Below, piece after piece: positions 26,241 through 38,156 of a stretch of 64,000 nucleotides of DNA (the first letter of the stretch is position 1; each line of letters opens with the position of its first letter). The translations under genes and the position numbers were made by a program. The notes under the pieces are model-generated. The model ran no database searches and had not been told where the DNA came from. It saw only the letters and a list, made by a program, of their open reading frames with translations. Where the stretch lies: the NCBI GenBank assembly GCA_030737875.1, contig CM060912.1, positions 204,675,231 to 204,739,230 of the forward strand. The letters run 5' to 3'. The stretch comes from Allium sativum. Taxonomy: Eukaryota > Streptophyta > Magnoliopsida > Asparagales > Amaryllidaceae.

Positions 26241-28071
26241 CTGGAATTGTTTGACAAATGAAAATCTATAAGCACACACTTGTACTTGTAGGCTTGACCA
26301 TATCTTGATGAACTGGATTTAAGTTACTCTGCCTTATTGTCGTTGTATACATGAGCTCACCATTTAAAACTGCTTCATGTTGTGTGGAAACCTGATGCAC
26401 TACAATATCACTTGAGTTGAACCTTGCTAATGTTCCACCACTGCAAATAGATGCACCTTCTTATGCTTGACACTTGACTTGTCTTGAACTATGTTGTACT
26501 GTCATACTTGAGCATGTTACAGCTGCAAAACTATTCTGAGATGCTTCCATGCTTACACTTGAGACTATTGGTTTTGTATAGACCTGTATATGCTGCTATG
26601 TCTTTGTGCATATGTGTGTCATTTTGACATTTTTGCTCAGTCCCTTTTAGTTCTAGCCTGCTCGGGTTAATCTATCATGTTGCCATTGCAGATTATTTAC
26701 TTGTATTCACCATGTACATGTTTTGACCATTCTTTGAGTGATGCTGCTTTTAGTGCCATGTACTTTCATCAAAATGTTAAGCAAACTGAAATGTATTTGC
26801 TGCTTGTTCATTGCCATAAATTGCCTTGTCCATTTGAGTTCTCTTGAACCATGAACATGCTAAAATGAAACTTGTACTTGTTCATGTTTGTATCCTTGCT
26901 ACTGTTTGAATTCATGAACTTGTGCATGCAGTTGCTTCATCCATGTACCAAAACTGTTTTGAACATGTATGATTTATATACTACTAGACTTGAAATCCTT
27001 GCACATTTGTAGTTGATCCATTGTACATATGGACAGCTGCTTCATTTCTGATTTATGCATTTTGCTGTGCGGACATTCTCTCTTGTCACCATGAGTCGAG
27101 TTGTGTTTGAGCACTGCACTAATGTCTTTGAACTGGCATTACTTGTGCCATTCTTGTAGTTGTTGCCATCACTTGCCCTGTTACATTGTCCTTTTACCAC
27201 TATGCCATTGTTGCCATGTATCACTTATTTTTGCTGATCAGAAATGCAACCTGTTTGCATTTTGGCTCGTACCACTGATGTATTCATGTCTCGGCCATGT
27301 TTGAAACCATGTGTACTTGTTGCCCTGAGTCGAGATGGTCCAAGTGGCTACTCCTCAATTGCACACTGGATTGGCGAGGCAGTGCACATGTGTACATATA
27401 TACACGTGTGTATATGCAGCCATCTAGAATATTTTTCTGTCCCTGCACAGCATATACATACTGTCTACCTTATGGTATTTACAGTGTATCACTGTGAATA
27501 TCACAAGCTGTCTAGACACAGTCGGATGGATATGAAAATCAGATTGAGTCAGGAAAATGATGAGGAACACACTGTAATTCTGAGGAAAGTAAATTTATAA
27601 AATAAAAATTATATTTGCTAGAATTTTAGAATATTTTTCTTTTCCAGATGCTATGTGTGTTTTTGTATGTGATAGGTATGAATACTAGACTGACTGAGCT
27701 GTGAAGGCAGAAGACAAAAGATGAGTTATGTACAGAAAGGGAGAATTGTACTAATATTTGTAATAAACAAATTTGAATGAAATCAAATATTATTCCCTGT
27801 GAAGTATTTAAATAGTGGTGTTATAAATAGTTGTACTGTTTGAATGTTTAAAAGTTTGAAATATAATATTCAATTTAAATAAAATACTGTGTGAATATAT
27901 GAATGTCTGTATAGTCGTATTCTATTTAAATATAAATATTATATTCCTGCCTATGATGTATATATATATATAAAAGACAGTACATTGACAAATACATTAA
28001 AATAATATTTTTGCTTGTTATCATCTAACAAAAATCACATAATTGTGTATACAACTACGTCATATACAACA
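24793..28071 (-). repeat. 5' LTR of element E
   Basis: 3,279 bp, partner of 17190-20416. It carries an enlarged AT/GT microsatellite (26144-26238) where the other LTR has only about 20 bases. It ends at ATACAACA (28064-28071) against A1 LTR sequence. Confidence 0.88.
26144..26238. repeat. Compound (AT)n(GT)n(AT)n microsatellite
   Basis: About 30 bases of AT, then about 16 of GT, a short spacer, and another long AT run. The homologous site in the other E LTR (about 18532-18551) is short, so the array grew after insertion. Confidence 0.9.
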
Positions 28072-29934
28072 ATAATAAATGGGTAGAGAAACTTATTAAT
28101 GGGCCTTAGTTAAGAGAACTAAGTTAATAAGTAAACAACGATAAGTTATAGTAACAGTGTAAAATGGAATTATGATTAAATTAGAAAGAATGAGGAAAAC
28201 TTATGAAATAAGTTATATTTAATCATAAATAATGACTGACATGTTAAACAAGTAAACATCCGAGTTAGGTTATACTTAATTACATATTAAGTAGAACATG
28301 TTATTGTAACGATAAAATCAGACAAAAATATAAAGGGACTGTGGATTACAGACCTCGGGCCACAATCTAGAGAATAACATGTTGTGGGCTTATTAATAAA
28401 CTTAAATAGGTTAAGTTATATAACCAAAATTAAGCAAGAGGAACTTGGTAACTTGATTAAGAATTCAATATGAATGGGAATAACCAAGTTAAATGGAAAC
28501 CTGGTGAGGTAGGGCAAGCGTGCAAAAGAATGTTTAGACATAGGGTATAACAACATATTAAAGTGAGATGCTTGGACCAGTCCGCACGTTTGAGGGTGAA
28601 TAACCCAACAGGGTATATCATCGTGGTGTTATAAGGCTTGGACCAGTACTAGTAGTCCTAGTAGTCCTCTGTACAGTGGCAAATGTTTTAAGCTGTGCTC
28701 ACAGAGGTTAGGTCTGTGCATAACTACTAGATGGGTGGGCCTTGACTGCAGAAGTAGTTATGACGCGGTGACACCAGGGTGATTCGGCGGTTGCCTCAAC
28801 GGGGAGGCGAAGGGTCACGACCAATAAGGATAGTAGATCATCGGATACCCGTCGTCGGCAGCCAAGTGGGATACAAAAAGACTAGAGCTAAAACCAATAG
28901 ACAATTCACCTTTCACTATCATGGTACAGTGGTTGAGGGAAGACGCCAAATAGATGTTTAGATTGTCTTTCTTAGGGGTAGACGTTTAGCTCTTGTAGTC
29001 TTTACTAGTTGAGGGAGGGGCCGAGCTGGGGCCTTAGCCACCGTGAAAACAGACCCTAGGAATATCTGTATATAGAGGATCTTAAAGACGGGCCTGTACA
29101 GATATGGAAAAGCTCCCGACCGAGTTCCGTATTTCTTATATCACCCTGCCACGGGACTCAGTGCACATTAGAGGACGTGCTGCTATGGCATCGAACTACA
29201 ATTAACGATACGTATGTGGGACAGTCTAGATGCATGCATGTCGGCTCTGGGTGGTGTATCGTAGATTTGAGGGCATTACTCTAGTATGGACTCAGATTCA
29301 ATTGAAGGTGGCAGTCCAAACGCTCACGTAGCATAATATTGATAGATATATGTAGAACGTAACATTGTTTAATAGAAATCCATACGTCACTACGGCGTAG
29401 GATAAGGGACTGCATATATTTCGATGGTGTTACGGTGGAGACCTTGCGAGTGGGGTACCATGGGGTGTACCTTAGTATTAGGGGTAACCACTTATATTGT
29501 ATTAGGTAAATAAACTGGGAAGTAAATGGGTGTGACATGTGTGTAAGCCTTGAGTGCTGTTAATCCAAGTAACCTAATAAATAAGAAAATATGATTGAAC
29601 GGTATATGTAGGATTATCCATAGTGTATAATTTAAATTCAGTCACCAGAACTTGTTTTCTGACCCCCTCCTCATAACATACTCGCAGATTAGATTTGTGG
29701 CAGAGGCATGTGACGCTATAGATAGCCTTGGATACTGTTTAGGCAGTATTATTAATACGGTAAGGCTATATTTTTGTTATATTATATTTTATCCATTCCG
29801 CTTTGAGATATTTTCCGAGCTCTGACATGTTTTATGTCTCTGTCTTTTCTGCAGGATACTAGAGTAAACCAATCCGAGTTTCGATTGATTGAAATTTAAA
29901 AAAAAAATGATCTGTCGGAATTCGGGTTGTTAAC
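28072..29934 (+). repeat. 3' LTR of element A1, second part
   Basis: Continuation of the A1 LTR after element E, running to GGTTGTTAAC at 29925-29934 (mutated TTGTTACA). 29680-29934 repeats the start of the window. 28560-29560 matches, inverted, 34030-35150 of A2. No gene is present; short frames here are not conserved between LTR copies. The sequence right of 29934 belongs to element C. Confidence 0.85.
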
Positions 29935-30386
29935 TTTGTTTATAAAATATACATATTAGATGCCTTGATTCTCGCGTTACTCTCCCTTACTCCAATATCT
30001 CCTTCCGAAACTATAAACTCCCTCTTAATCTATTCTTGACTCCCCCATACTACTAACCCTATTTTATAATTCTCCCCCTTTGCCACCAACAAAAACTATA
30101 TACCCATAATTAGTCCATAATACCCCCTTAAACTAGGACTTATTCTAGACTAAGAAATAGTTCTAATATATAATACTCCATTAAAACAATGATATAACTA
30201 AATAGAATTAGTATAAGGCAAACAATATTAAAATTAGATTAATGATCAACTCAATATATAATCAATCCAATCCAAACAATCAAACAATCAATTCAAACTA
30301 TCTTAAATTTGTTATTACAAACCATAAGTTGATTCAAATTCAACATTAAATCAATCAAACAAAACACACCAATTTTAAATATAAAT

Positions 30387-30686
30387 TCATATGTTTCTTG
30401 GAACTTCTACCCATCCTTCTTCCCCAAAGATTGAATCAGCCTTTAAGGTCTTCCACTCTTCATTTTCCTTGATAAAAGTTCCTTTTGAATCATTATTTTC
30501 TTCTTCTTAGTTGAGTGCAGAGATCATCCATCGAGGGTTATCAAAATGCCTCTCTTGATTCTTAATCATCTGCATTTGACTCATCTCTAAGTGGCGTTGA
30601 TTACAAAAGATGATAGTGAGAATATTCTCGAAGGAATTAAGTGTTTCTTCTAGATTCTCATTTGAACTATGAATTGGAGAAGCCAT
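30387..30686 (-). pseudogene. Accessory reading frame of element C, about 99 codons with one stop
   Basis: ATG at 30686 in context TTCCATGGCTTC opens a 59-codon frame ending at TAA 30509-30507. The same frame then continues for 39 acidic, hydrophilic codons to TGA at 30389-30387, so one point change probably truncated a 99-codon gene. The product starts MASP, is rich in Asn, Glu and Gln, and has no membrane segment or motif I recognise. A TATA-like CCTATAAGTA lies 75 bases upstream and the 11-bp hairpin module 85 bases further. The other accessory frame also starts ATGGCTTC behind the same kind of module. Function unknown. Confidence 0.45.
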
Positions 30687-30760
30687 GGAATGGTAAAACT
30701 GAAAATATAATGAATGGATATCAAGACGGAATGAAAAGATAAGTTTTTCTAGAAGAAATA

Positions 30761-30888
30761 GGTACTTATAGGCTCTGGAATTCGTTTAAAATGAATAGAT
30801 GTAAGTTGGTTATGATAATTTTTAAATTCAAACATTTTTGAAAAATTGGCAATTATATGTTGACATGTAGGGTAGGCCATGTCAACAT
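30761..30888 (-). promoter_or_regulatory. U3-like promoter module 2 of element C
   Basis: A perfect 11-bp inverted repeat (30857-30867 ATGTTGACATG; 30878-30888 CATGTCAACAT) with a 10-base loop containing GGGTAG. In the minus-strand sense a TATA-like CCTATAAGTACC (30772-30761) follows after 85 bases. The flanks (GAATTTTGAAAATTTT and TTATGATAATTTTTAAATTC) resemble those of the LTR copy at 43981-44240. Confidence 0.55.
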
Positions 30889-31176
30889 GTCTCCTACAGA
30901 TTTTGAATTTTGAAAATTTTGCGATTTTTGTTTAATTTTGGTTTATATATACTTGTTTTTAACACTCTAACAATTATTCCAAAGATGTTTTATAGGTAAT
31001 AAACAGAAATATAAGAACTTATTCATAATTTAAATATTGATACATAGAGATGATACATAATAAGAAATTGAAATTCGATAGTGAAAATAGAAACAATCAC
31101 AATAATGGAATAAAGCTAAAATTCTGCAGAGGATGATGAAGACAATCAAAACTTGCGACTTGCTTTCCCAAAGAAA

Positions 31177-32219
31177 TTATTCATCTTTGAATAGATATTT
31201 TTTCATCTTTTTACTAGTTGATCTCTTTAAAATATTTTGATTTTCAACTATTATATTTTGATTCTCAAAGAGGATTTTATTGCATAGACTAGAGGTACTA
31301 GCGGGATATTCTATGCGTTCCAAGTAATTATTTTCATCTTCTTCCTCTCTGTCAATTTCCATTCCTTCTTCTTCTTCTTCTCGAGCAATCTTTCCTGTTT
31401 TTCCGCGAGCGTTTCATATGGTTGAAACGATAATGAAATCTTCATAAGGGACATGTTTCCGGAATTCAACACTTTTCTAGAAACAAACTCTTCTCCTTTG
31501 AAACCAATTCCAAAAAAGTTGAAAATACGTGTGAGCTAAATTTCATGATAAAGCGTATTTTCACACATTGAAAATGTTTGGCTCAAAATCCATTCAAAAT
31601 AACTTGAGCCCAATTGATGTCATAATTTCAAAAAATAGAAAAAAGAGCATTACAAACTTTCATTAAAGGATTATTGAAATTTTCTGAATGAGGTGTGATG
31701 GTATGTTGAAGAAGTAAATTAACAATTCTTGCTTTTGGTTGAAATATCGGTTTTTGAATTCTAAATGTTCATCATTCTACAAAATATGGTGAAAGGTCTC
31801 TCGGGCATATTCATTCATTTTGAAATTCGACAGATCTAATCATGTGCTCTTACAACCTAAAATATTTCCTAACACTTCACAATCCAAAACAATTTGAGTG
31901 CCTCTTACACTGCTCCAAAATTCATTTTCATTTCCTTGGTAAAGACCTCGATTCAAATTAGCATAAAACATCTTGACAAGATTTGGATAGAAACATAAAC
32001 ATTTTCCCGAGAATCTATCAAACTAAGAACACCATTCTAATAAAAAAGAGTTTCAAATCCATAAGATTGAAAATCATTGAAAATATCAAATTTTCTCGTA
32101 TTGACTTTACCAAAGTTTACATAGTCGATGCAATCTTTGATAGCTTCTATGTTATTGAAAAGAGAGCCTTTGATGGCTATGGATAGCCTCATAATACTTT
32201 GAGTCCTCAAGGAAGCCAT
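31177..32219 (-). pseudogene. Broken 'putative plant transposon protein' gene in element C
   Basis: The frame opens with ATG at 32219 (CTCTAATGGCTTCC) and reads about 60 codons to a stop. After a frameshift near 31985 it shows F-Y-A-N-L, then S-S-V-R-G-T-Q-I and L-G-N-I-L-G. In another frame it shows I-N-W-A-Q-V-I-L-N-G and later F-F-G-I-G-F-K-G-E-E, ending in a Lys/Glu-rich tail (31362-31177). This order (FYxNL, VRG, LG, INWxxxIL, FG...GEE) is the pattern of the domain annotated as 'putative plant transposon protein' in many plant genomes. Several stops and at least three frame changes make it non-functional. Its biochemical role is not known to me. It lies behind promoter-like module 3 and downstream of gag. 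Confidence 0.65.
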
Positions 32220-32318
32220 TAGAGATTTTTTGTGAGGAGTAGAGATTAATGAAGATAAATTTTAAATTTTGAAATAAATGTGGAAAAAGATGATAAGAAT
32301 AAATTGATAAATTGAGAT

Positions 32319-32470
32319 TCTATAGACACGTTCTCTAGTAAAAGGACATCTTTTCTGTACATTGGAGTTGGTAAAAAGGTGGAGGGAATTTCAAAAGTTT
32401 GAATTCAAACTTTGAATTTGAAATTTTCAAGAGGCATGTCTGCATGTAGGGTAGAACATGTTGACATGTC
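32319..32470 (-). promoter_or_regulatory. U3-like promoter module 3 of element C
   Basis: Imperfect inverted repeat, GCATGTCTGCATG (32434-32446) against CATGTTGACATG (32457-32468), 10-base loop with GGGTAG. In the minus-strand sense a TATA-like TCTATAGAA (about 32326-32318) follows after about 108 bases, and the ATG at 32219 after another 100. It matches modules at 30857 and 44176 in arm sequence, loop and flanks. Confidence 0.5.
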
Positions 32471-32515
32471 TTCTATACGTTTAAAAGACATGTTTGTTTT
32501 CATTTTTGTTTGCAT

Positions 32516-32538
32516 ATATATATATATATATATATATT
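32516..32538. repeat. (AT)n microsatellite
   Basis: About 23 bases of alternating A and T in the spacer between gag and the next promoter-like module of element C. Confidence 0.85.
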
Positions 32539-32744
32539 AAAATCCTAATATCCTTATTTATTGAGATTTTTTAATATAATAATATTTTTATATTAATACT
32601 TTATTAGAATAATAGTATTTCAAATTTAAAATTCAAATTTCAAATATTGAATTTAAATTCAAGAAAATTCAAACAAGGATAGAAAGACAAATAGCAATTC
32701 AAGCAATCTATTTCAACCAAATTAATATACATGCGTACCTATTT

Positions 32745-33618
32745 TTAGATCCAATTTCTAGTATCTTCAGGATCGTGAATAGCCTTGAAATTTGAGTTAT
32801 TTGTTTCCAATTCTTCATCATTGGAAAATGAATCGGAATCATAAAGTGTGTCGGCGTAATCCCTTTTTCTTTTCTTTGACGAATTATTTTTGAAGGATGA
32901 ATTTGTTTTTCTTGATAATTGATAATCTCTTTTCAAGTGCCCTAGCTCATCATAGTTGAAGCTTCTGATGTTGTTTGGGATCTCATTATTTTTCATAAGA
33001 TTTCTATGATCAATCTATTTTCTCTCCTTTTTGCCTCTAGACTTCAAGTGACATTAGATTTCCAGTTAATTCTTCAATTTCCATATACCTGATATCATCT
33101 GACTTGGTCTTCTTTAAAGTATAATTTTCCCAAGGCCATTTATGAATGCACGATCTCCTAAAATCTGCATTACATATCAGAGATAGACTCATTCAGATTC
33201 ATTTCAAATAAATGAAAATGATTAGTTAACTTAGATATCTTGGTCTGTTTAACTTTTCTTGTTCCTTCATGAGCCATTTGCAAAGTTTTCCAGATTTCAT
33301 ATGCAACTTACACACACAGACACCCTATTAAATTCATTTCTATCAAGTGAATAAAATAAAATATTAGTGGCCTTCGAATTATTCTTATGTAGTAGCCTTT
33401 TTCTCAGTAGTCCATTATGCAAAATTAGTTCTGGGTTCAATATACTCTATTTGAGTAATATTCCAAGGGTCTAATCCTATTGATTTTTAATATATTTTCA
33501 TCCTACAAGCCCAATAAGTGTAATTACTACAATTATATAGTGGTGGTCTAACAGTGGACTGACCCTTTACAAAAGACCTAGGATTACTAGTGTTGACATT
33601 ACCATTATTGGTTTCCAT
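32745..33618 (-). pseudogene. Broken copia gag of element C
   Basis: ATG at 33618 follows a leader of about 63 bases (A2 removed) after the primer site. The start has R-P-P-L-Y-N and Y-W-A-C-R-M-K-I-Y, the N-terminal pattern of copia gag. Further on Y-E-I-W-K-T-L, H-E-G-T and E-S-I-S-D-M mark the UBN2 domain. Many in-frame stops and frameshifts are present. The zinc knuckle (about 32970-32920) keeps G-H but three of the Cys positions now read S, Y and Y. It ends with a basic then acidic tail (K-K-R-K-R, then D-S-D-S...E-E-L-E), as in SIRE-like Gag. No pol follows. Confidence 0.75.
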
Positions 33619-33650
33619 TAAAAACTTTTCAAAAATCAGATTATGATAAG

Positions 33651-36600
33651 TGTAACAACCAGAATTCCGACAGACCGATTTTTTTTTAAAATTCTAAACT
33701 ATCGAAACTCGTGTTGGTTTGTGTGGTATCCTGCAAAAACGACAAAGATATAAAATATATCATAGCTTAGAAAACATCTTACAGCGAAATGGATATAATA
33801 TAATATAATTAAAATATAGCCTTACCCAGATAATAATACTACCTAACTAGTATCCAAAGCTATCATATCTCTGCCACAAATCTAGCCTACGTGTTTGTTA
33901 TGAGGAGGGGGTCAGAACACAAGCTCTGGTAACTGGATTTAAACTACACATTTTGGATAACCCTATATATACCATTCAGTTACATTAATTTATTAGGTTA
34001 CTTGGGTTAACTGCGCTCAAGGCCTACACTCATGTCGTACCCATCTACTTCCCAGTGGATTAACCTAATACAGTATATGTGTAGCTACCCTAACATTAAG
34101 GTCCACCCCATGGTACCCCACTCGCACGGTCTCCGTAGTACCACCACAAAAATATACGCAGTCACTCATCCTATGGCAAAAAGATGTACAAATCTCTGTA
34201 TAATAATGCTACATTCCGCATAGAACTGCCATTGCCATGCTACATAATCGTATGGACAGCCACCTTTGATCGAATCAGATTCCGTCACATAATATTGCCC
34301 TAGAGTCTACGAAACACCACCCAGAGCAAACACGCATGTATCTAGACTTTCTCATGTACATATCGTTAATCGTACTCGTTGCCTTAACCTTTACAATACA
34401 CCATCCGGAAACGGTATACATGTATCCACGCGTATTGTCTACTGTGCACCGACTTACGTAACAGAGCTATACAAGAAACACGGAATTTGGTCAGGAACTT
34501 TTCAAAAATCTGTATATACAGATGTTATGATCTTCATTTTCACGGTGGCTTTGGTCCCACCAGACCCCTCTCTCAACTAGTGAAAGACAAAACGAATTGA
34601 GATCTAGTGACGTGGCCCAAAAAAACAACAAACAACATCCTAATTGGCATGTCCCGCAACCAAAGCCTTGATAGCGAAAGGTTGATGATCTGTAGGTCTA
34701 GCTCTCCGTCTTTCTGCATCACGCTGACTATCGATGGTTGGTACCCAACGACTACTATCAAATAGAAGGTTAGACCTGCCAAAGGCAAACAAATAAAATG
34801 GTTGTAACCTGCCTAGTCACAAGGCAACCGGATTGTCGAATCACTATGCCACCCTACAGCCTTCTGACTGCCTACTATCATGGCAGTCAAGGAATACTAG
34901 TAACATGCAGACTCAACCTCTGCAAGCACATCCTAGTGCTGCCACCATACAAAGGACTACCAGGAGTACCCTCCACATCCCAGGAAGCTGTGTGCTTCCT
35001 CTTCCAGTCCTTCGGAGCCAGCATAATATCAGCAGAACAATAGGCAGAATAGGAAGAATAATCATATGGACATGCGCTCCGCTCGTGTCCCCTGACACCA
35101 CAATGATCTACCCCATTGGGTTATTCACATTCAAATGTACGGACTAGTCCAAGCGCCTCAGGTTGATGTGTTATTAGACCCTATGCATAAACATTTAGTT
35201 ACGTGCTTGCTCTACCTCATCCGATTTCTAGTTAACTTGATTATTTCAAATCATATTAATTTCTTATTCAAGTTACCAAGTTCCTCTTGCTTATTAATTT
35301 CAATTATATAACTTAACCCATTTAAGTTCATTAATAAGCCTTTAACATGTTATTCTTATCAGCAGCTTCTAGATTCTCAGGTTTACAAATAACATGTTCT
35401 TCTTATCTGCAGGATTCAGATTCTTAGGTTTGTAGATTACTTAATGTATAATTGAGTACAACTTATTGCATTTCATAAGTTTTTCCCCTTTTCCTCTACT
35501 TATTACAAACAACAGGTTTTCAGGTTTCAAGATTTACAGATTTCTTAAATTATAATTAAGTACAACTTATGTCATCACATAAGTTGTCTCATTCCCTTTG
35601 TAGTTTATTATAACCTAAGTTATAATTTCCACTTGTCCCTAGGACAAGCCTACCTATTATCTTTCATTTTCCCCTTCATTCATAATAGGTTATTATCATT
35701 CCCCGTTCATTTCAGTGTTTATACTGTTGTCACTCCCATTCAGTTCCATTAATTACAATTAATGCCATTTATTTCTATCATGTTATATACATATATTCAT
35801 ATATATGTTTATGCACCAGACCACTCACATTAAGCCAACCACTTATGGATGCTGGATATGCAGGGCAGTTTCGGGCAGACTTTTACCACAAATCGGACTT
35901 AACCTCGTGTCTTAGCACCGTTTTATGTATGTTTACGCACCAGAGCTCTCACATTAAATTAACCACTTGTGGAAGTTGGATTTGTCGGGGGGTTCCGGGC
36001 AGACTTCTACCACAAACTGAATTTAACCTCATGTCTAAGTGCAGTTATAATTTTCTATGTACTATAAATTTAGGCGTATTCATTCTTCCAAATTTTGTTG
36101 TAATTTTTATTTACAATCTTTTGGCATAATAGTATTCTTAAAAAATGATTCATGTTCATTGCAAATTTCCTAATTATAGCTTTTACAGTAAATTCCAACT
36201 CAGACAGATGATTAATGGAAAACGGGTCTTATACAACATTACAATTATTCCCAATCTCACTGTAACTTAACTTACAGTATCTGATTAACATGTTATTAGA
36301 ATAGGTCTATATACAACAGTAATCTTTTCCACATATTTTAACAAGTTTATACATTTCAGCAGATTTACATTTCAGCAGGTTTATATATTTCAGCATGTCT
36401 ACATTTCAGCGGATTTATACATTTCAACAGATTAATCATTTCAATAGATTTTTTATACATATTAACAGGGAATGCCAAACGATAAATATACCATTATCAA
36501 AAAGGAATAACTTAAATCCACTCACCTAATAGCTTTCCAATCCATGAATCTTATCCAAACCTAGCACTCGTTGGCTCCACTAACTGAACCTAGAACTTAA

Positions 36601-37000
36601 ATAACCATGGATTCACAATTCTCAAACTAAAAGAAAAAGGGAAGAAAGAAGAGAAATCCAAATTGACTAGATCCAAAAATTTACCTCACTTCGATTAGAT
36701 TTCTAAACACCCATTTGCAGATATACATTCTTTTCCTCCAAATCTTGAATCAGAATTTCCCAAGACTAATTATTCTATTTTCTGAAGAGATTTGAGGAGG
36801 AGGAAGAATGGTAAAGTCTAGACAGCCTCTCAGAAAATGTGAGACTTAGGCTAGGTTCTGTTAGCCTATTTATAGGTGTTCAAGGAAGTGGATGTGATCA
36901 TGTACTCAAAGCGCTGAGTCAGCAACGAATATGGTTTGAAAACCAGTCCAGATTCGTCAAACGAATATGCCTAGATCTAGGGTGGGTCGACCCCCATAAA
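33651..37000 (-). repeat. 3' LTR of A2, 5'-truncated
   Basis: Matches the A1 LTR from its GGGTCGACCC box to its end. It holds the TATA box (about 36868), donor-like site (about 36515-36525), tandem hairpin unit (35813-36044) and CTTGTCC palindrome (about 35630). It keeps about 715 bp (34786-35502) that the 5' LTR lacks. The right boundary is approximate because the junction falls in a C-rich run. Confidence 0.8.
35813..36044 (-). ncRNA. Tandem hairpin unit in A2 3' LTR
   Basis: Two copies of the unit seen at 16256-16481, in reverse orientation. Each has CCACTTGTGG or CCACTTATGG on one side and CTACCACAAA on the other, with TCTCACATTAA or similar and TTAACCTC near the ends. Confidence 0.45.
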
Positions 37001-38084
37001 TATCATAAACGATATGGAATGGAAATAAACTGAATTTGCTCGATTTATGTGGCTTTTGATGGTTGAACGTGTTTGGTGTGAAAATTACATTAAAGAACAA
37101 AATTGGTATTGTCGAATAATTTAACCGTTGAAATAAATTGATTTGAAAATTCTAAATATACGTGAATTATTTGAAAAGGCCGAGTTAATTCTCATTTCAA
37201 ATAATTGACCGACGATTGAAAGTCGAAGATGAAGACGATGGTCGAAGACCGGAGATCTTCACCTCGTTTGGATGGTAATCGAGGTCCTGATAGGGAGGCA
37301 TCCCGAAATATGGATAATGAGTGGTGATCGTCCAGACGTACGTGGTGATCGAAGGGTTTGCGAGGTATTTAGTGCCTCCGGTTTCGTTCAGGCCCAGAAT
37401 GGACTTGTAAATGGACTGTGTGTCTGACATTGGATTTTATTCTATGTTGATTGATCTCTATTAAATATACATCTGTTTGGCGGCGGAGAATTTATTCTTT
37501 TGCTTAACGCCCTTCTCTGAAACGCACGAGCTCAGAGGTTGTGTATCGATGGACATCAGTCGCATGGCATGAATTGCTAGTGTGGCATGCCTAAGTGGCA
37601 ATGATCAGGACTTCTGTTGAAAAGCAAAGTCTTGTGGAGATGATCAAAGCACCGCCTGTGTGGCGTAGCTTTGTGTATAACGTAAATTCGCGAGCCTCAC
37701 ACCCCGGTATGAACCAGAAACGGGAGAAGGACCTCAGGGAGGGCATGCGTTTCTTTCTAGCTAGGGTGGTGTCAGTGACCTACCAGCCCTGACATTTATA
37801 TACTTTTCACCTATGTGGTTGTTGCTGTTGCGAGGTGCCTCGGTTTGATCGGACGATCCGGGTCCGATGGAGTCACTCGTTGGCTCGTTTACACCCGAAA
37901 GGGCGGGGAAACGTATTGTTCAGGCATAATAATTCACATCGGTGGACCGGGCCTGACGATCTAAAGGGTTGATGCGTTCTGATCCTGTGGCTCGGGCTAG
38001 AGAGTCACGAATTCGGTAAGGACTATCTTTTGCCATGGTTCATGACGGAAATCCAATTCCCAAATACGACATCGTGCGGTTTTG

Positions 38085-38156
<72 letters not shown>

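Larger units (their letters stand above)
17190..28071 (-). mobile_element. Element E: SIRE/Maximus-like copia element, gag only
   Basis: A minus-strand element of 10,882 bp inserted in the A1 3' LTR. The LTRs are 24793-28071 (5') and 17190-20416 (3'), about 3.2-3.3 kb. The primer site is at 24779-24790 and the polypurine tract at 20417-20429. The LTR end word (complement of TTAACCCTAGAGGGGG next to the primer site) and the WVPK-type linker in the coding remnant are typical of the SIRE/Maximus lineage. Gag remnants occupy about 24753-23315; no integrase, reverse transcriptase or RNase H was seen in the remaining 2.9 kb. No target duplication is evident. The first 120 bases of the two LTRs differ at roughly one position in eleven, so it is old. 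Confidence 0.88.
29935..33650 (-). mobile_element. Element C: copia-like element, gag plus accessory frames
   Basis: Interior of a minus-strand copia element; its primer site and LTR lie beyond A2 at 43399-44480. Reading right to left: short leader, broken gag (33618-32745), AT-rich spacer, promoter-like module (about 32475-32220), broken 'putative plant transposon protein' frame (32219-31177), second promoter-like module (about 30890-30690), small frame (30686-30387), then purine tracts (complement of CTCCCCC words, 30035-30085). No pol was found. The left end is cut by A1, so its 3' LTR is not in view. The single GTTGGTGGCAAAGGGGGAG word near 30078-30096 is SIRE-like. Confidence 0.75.

Noticed and set aside
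24753..28071. Possibility that E is a host gene with introns
   Set aside because: LTRs, primer site, polypurine tract and copia gag motifs explain the region fully.
34798..35147. Overlapping frames of 81 and 104 codons on the plus strand
   Set aside because: They are antisense to the A2 LTR, do not match a family, and are not open in A1 or in the other A2 LTR.
37595..37792. 65-codon frame in the F-related fragment, in a well-conserved block
   Set aside because: In element F the same block has a stop soon after the shared part and then a shifted frame, so conservation is not at the protein level.
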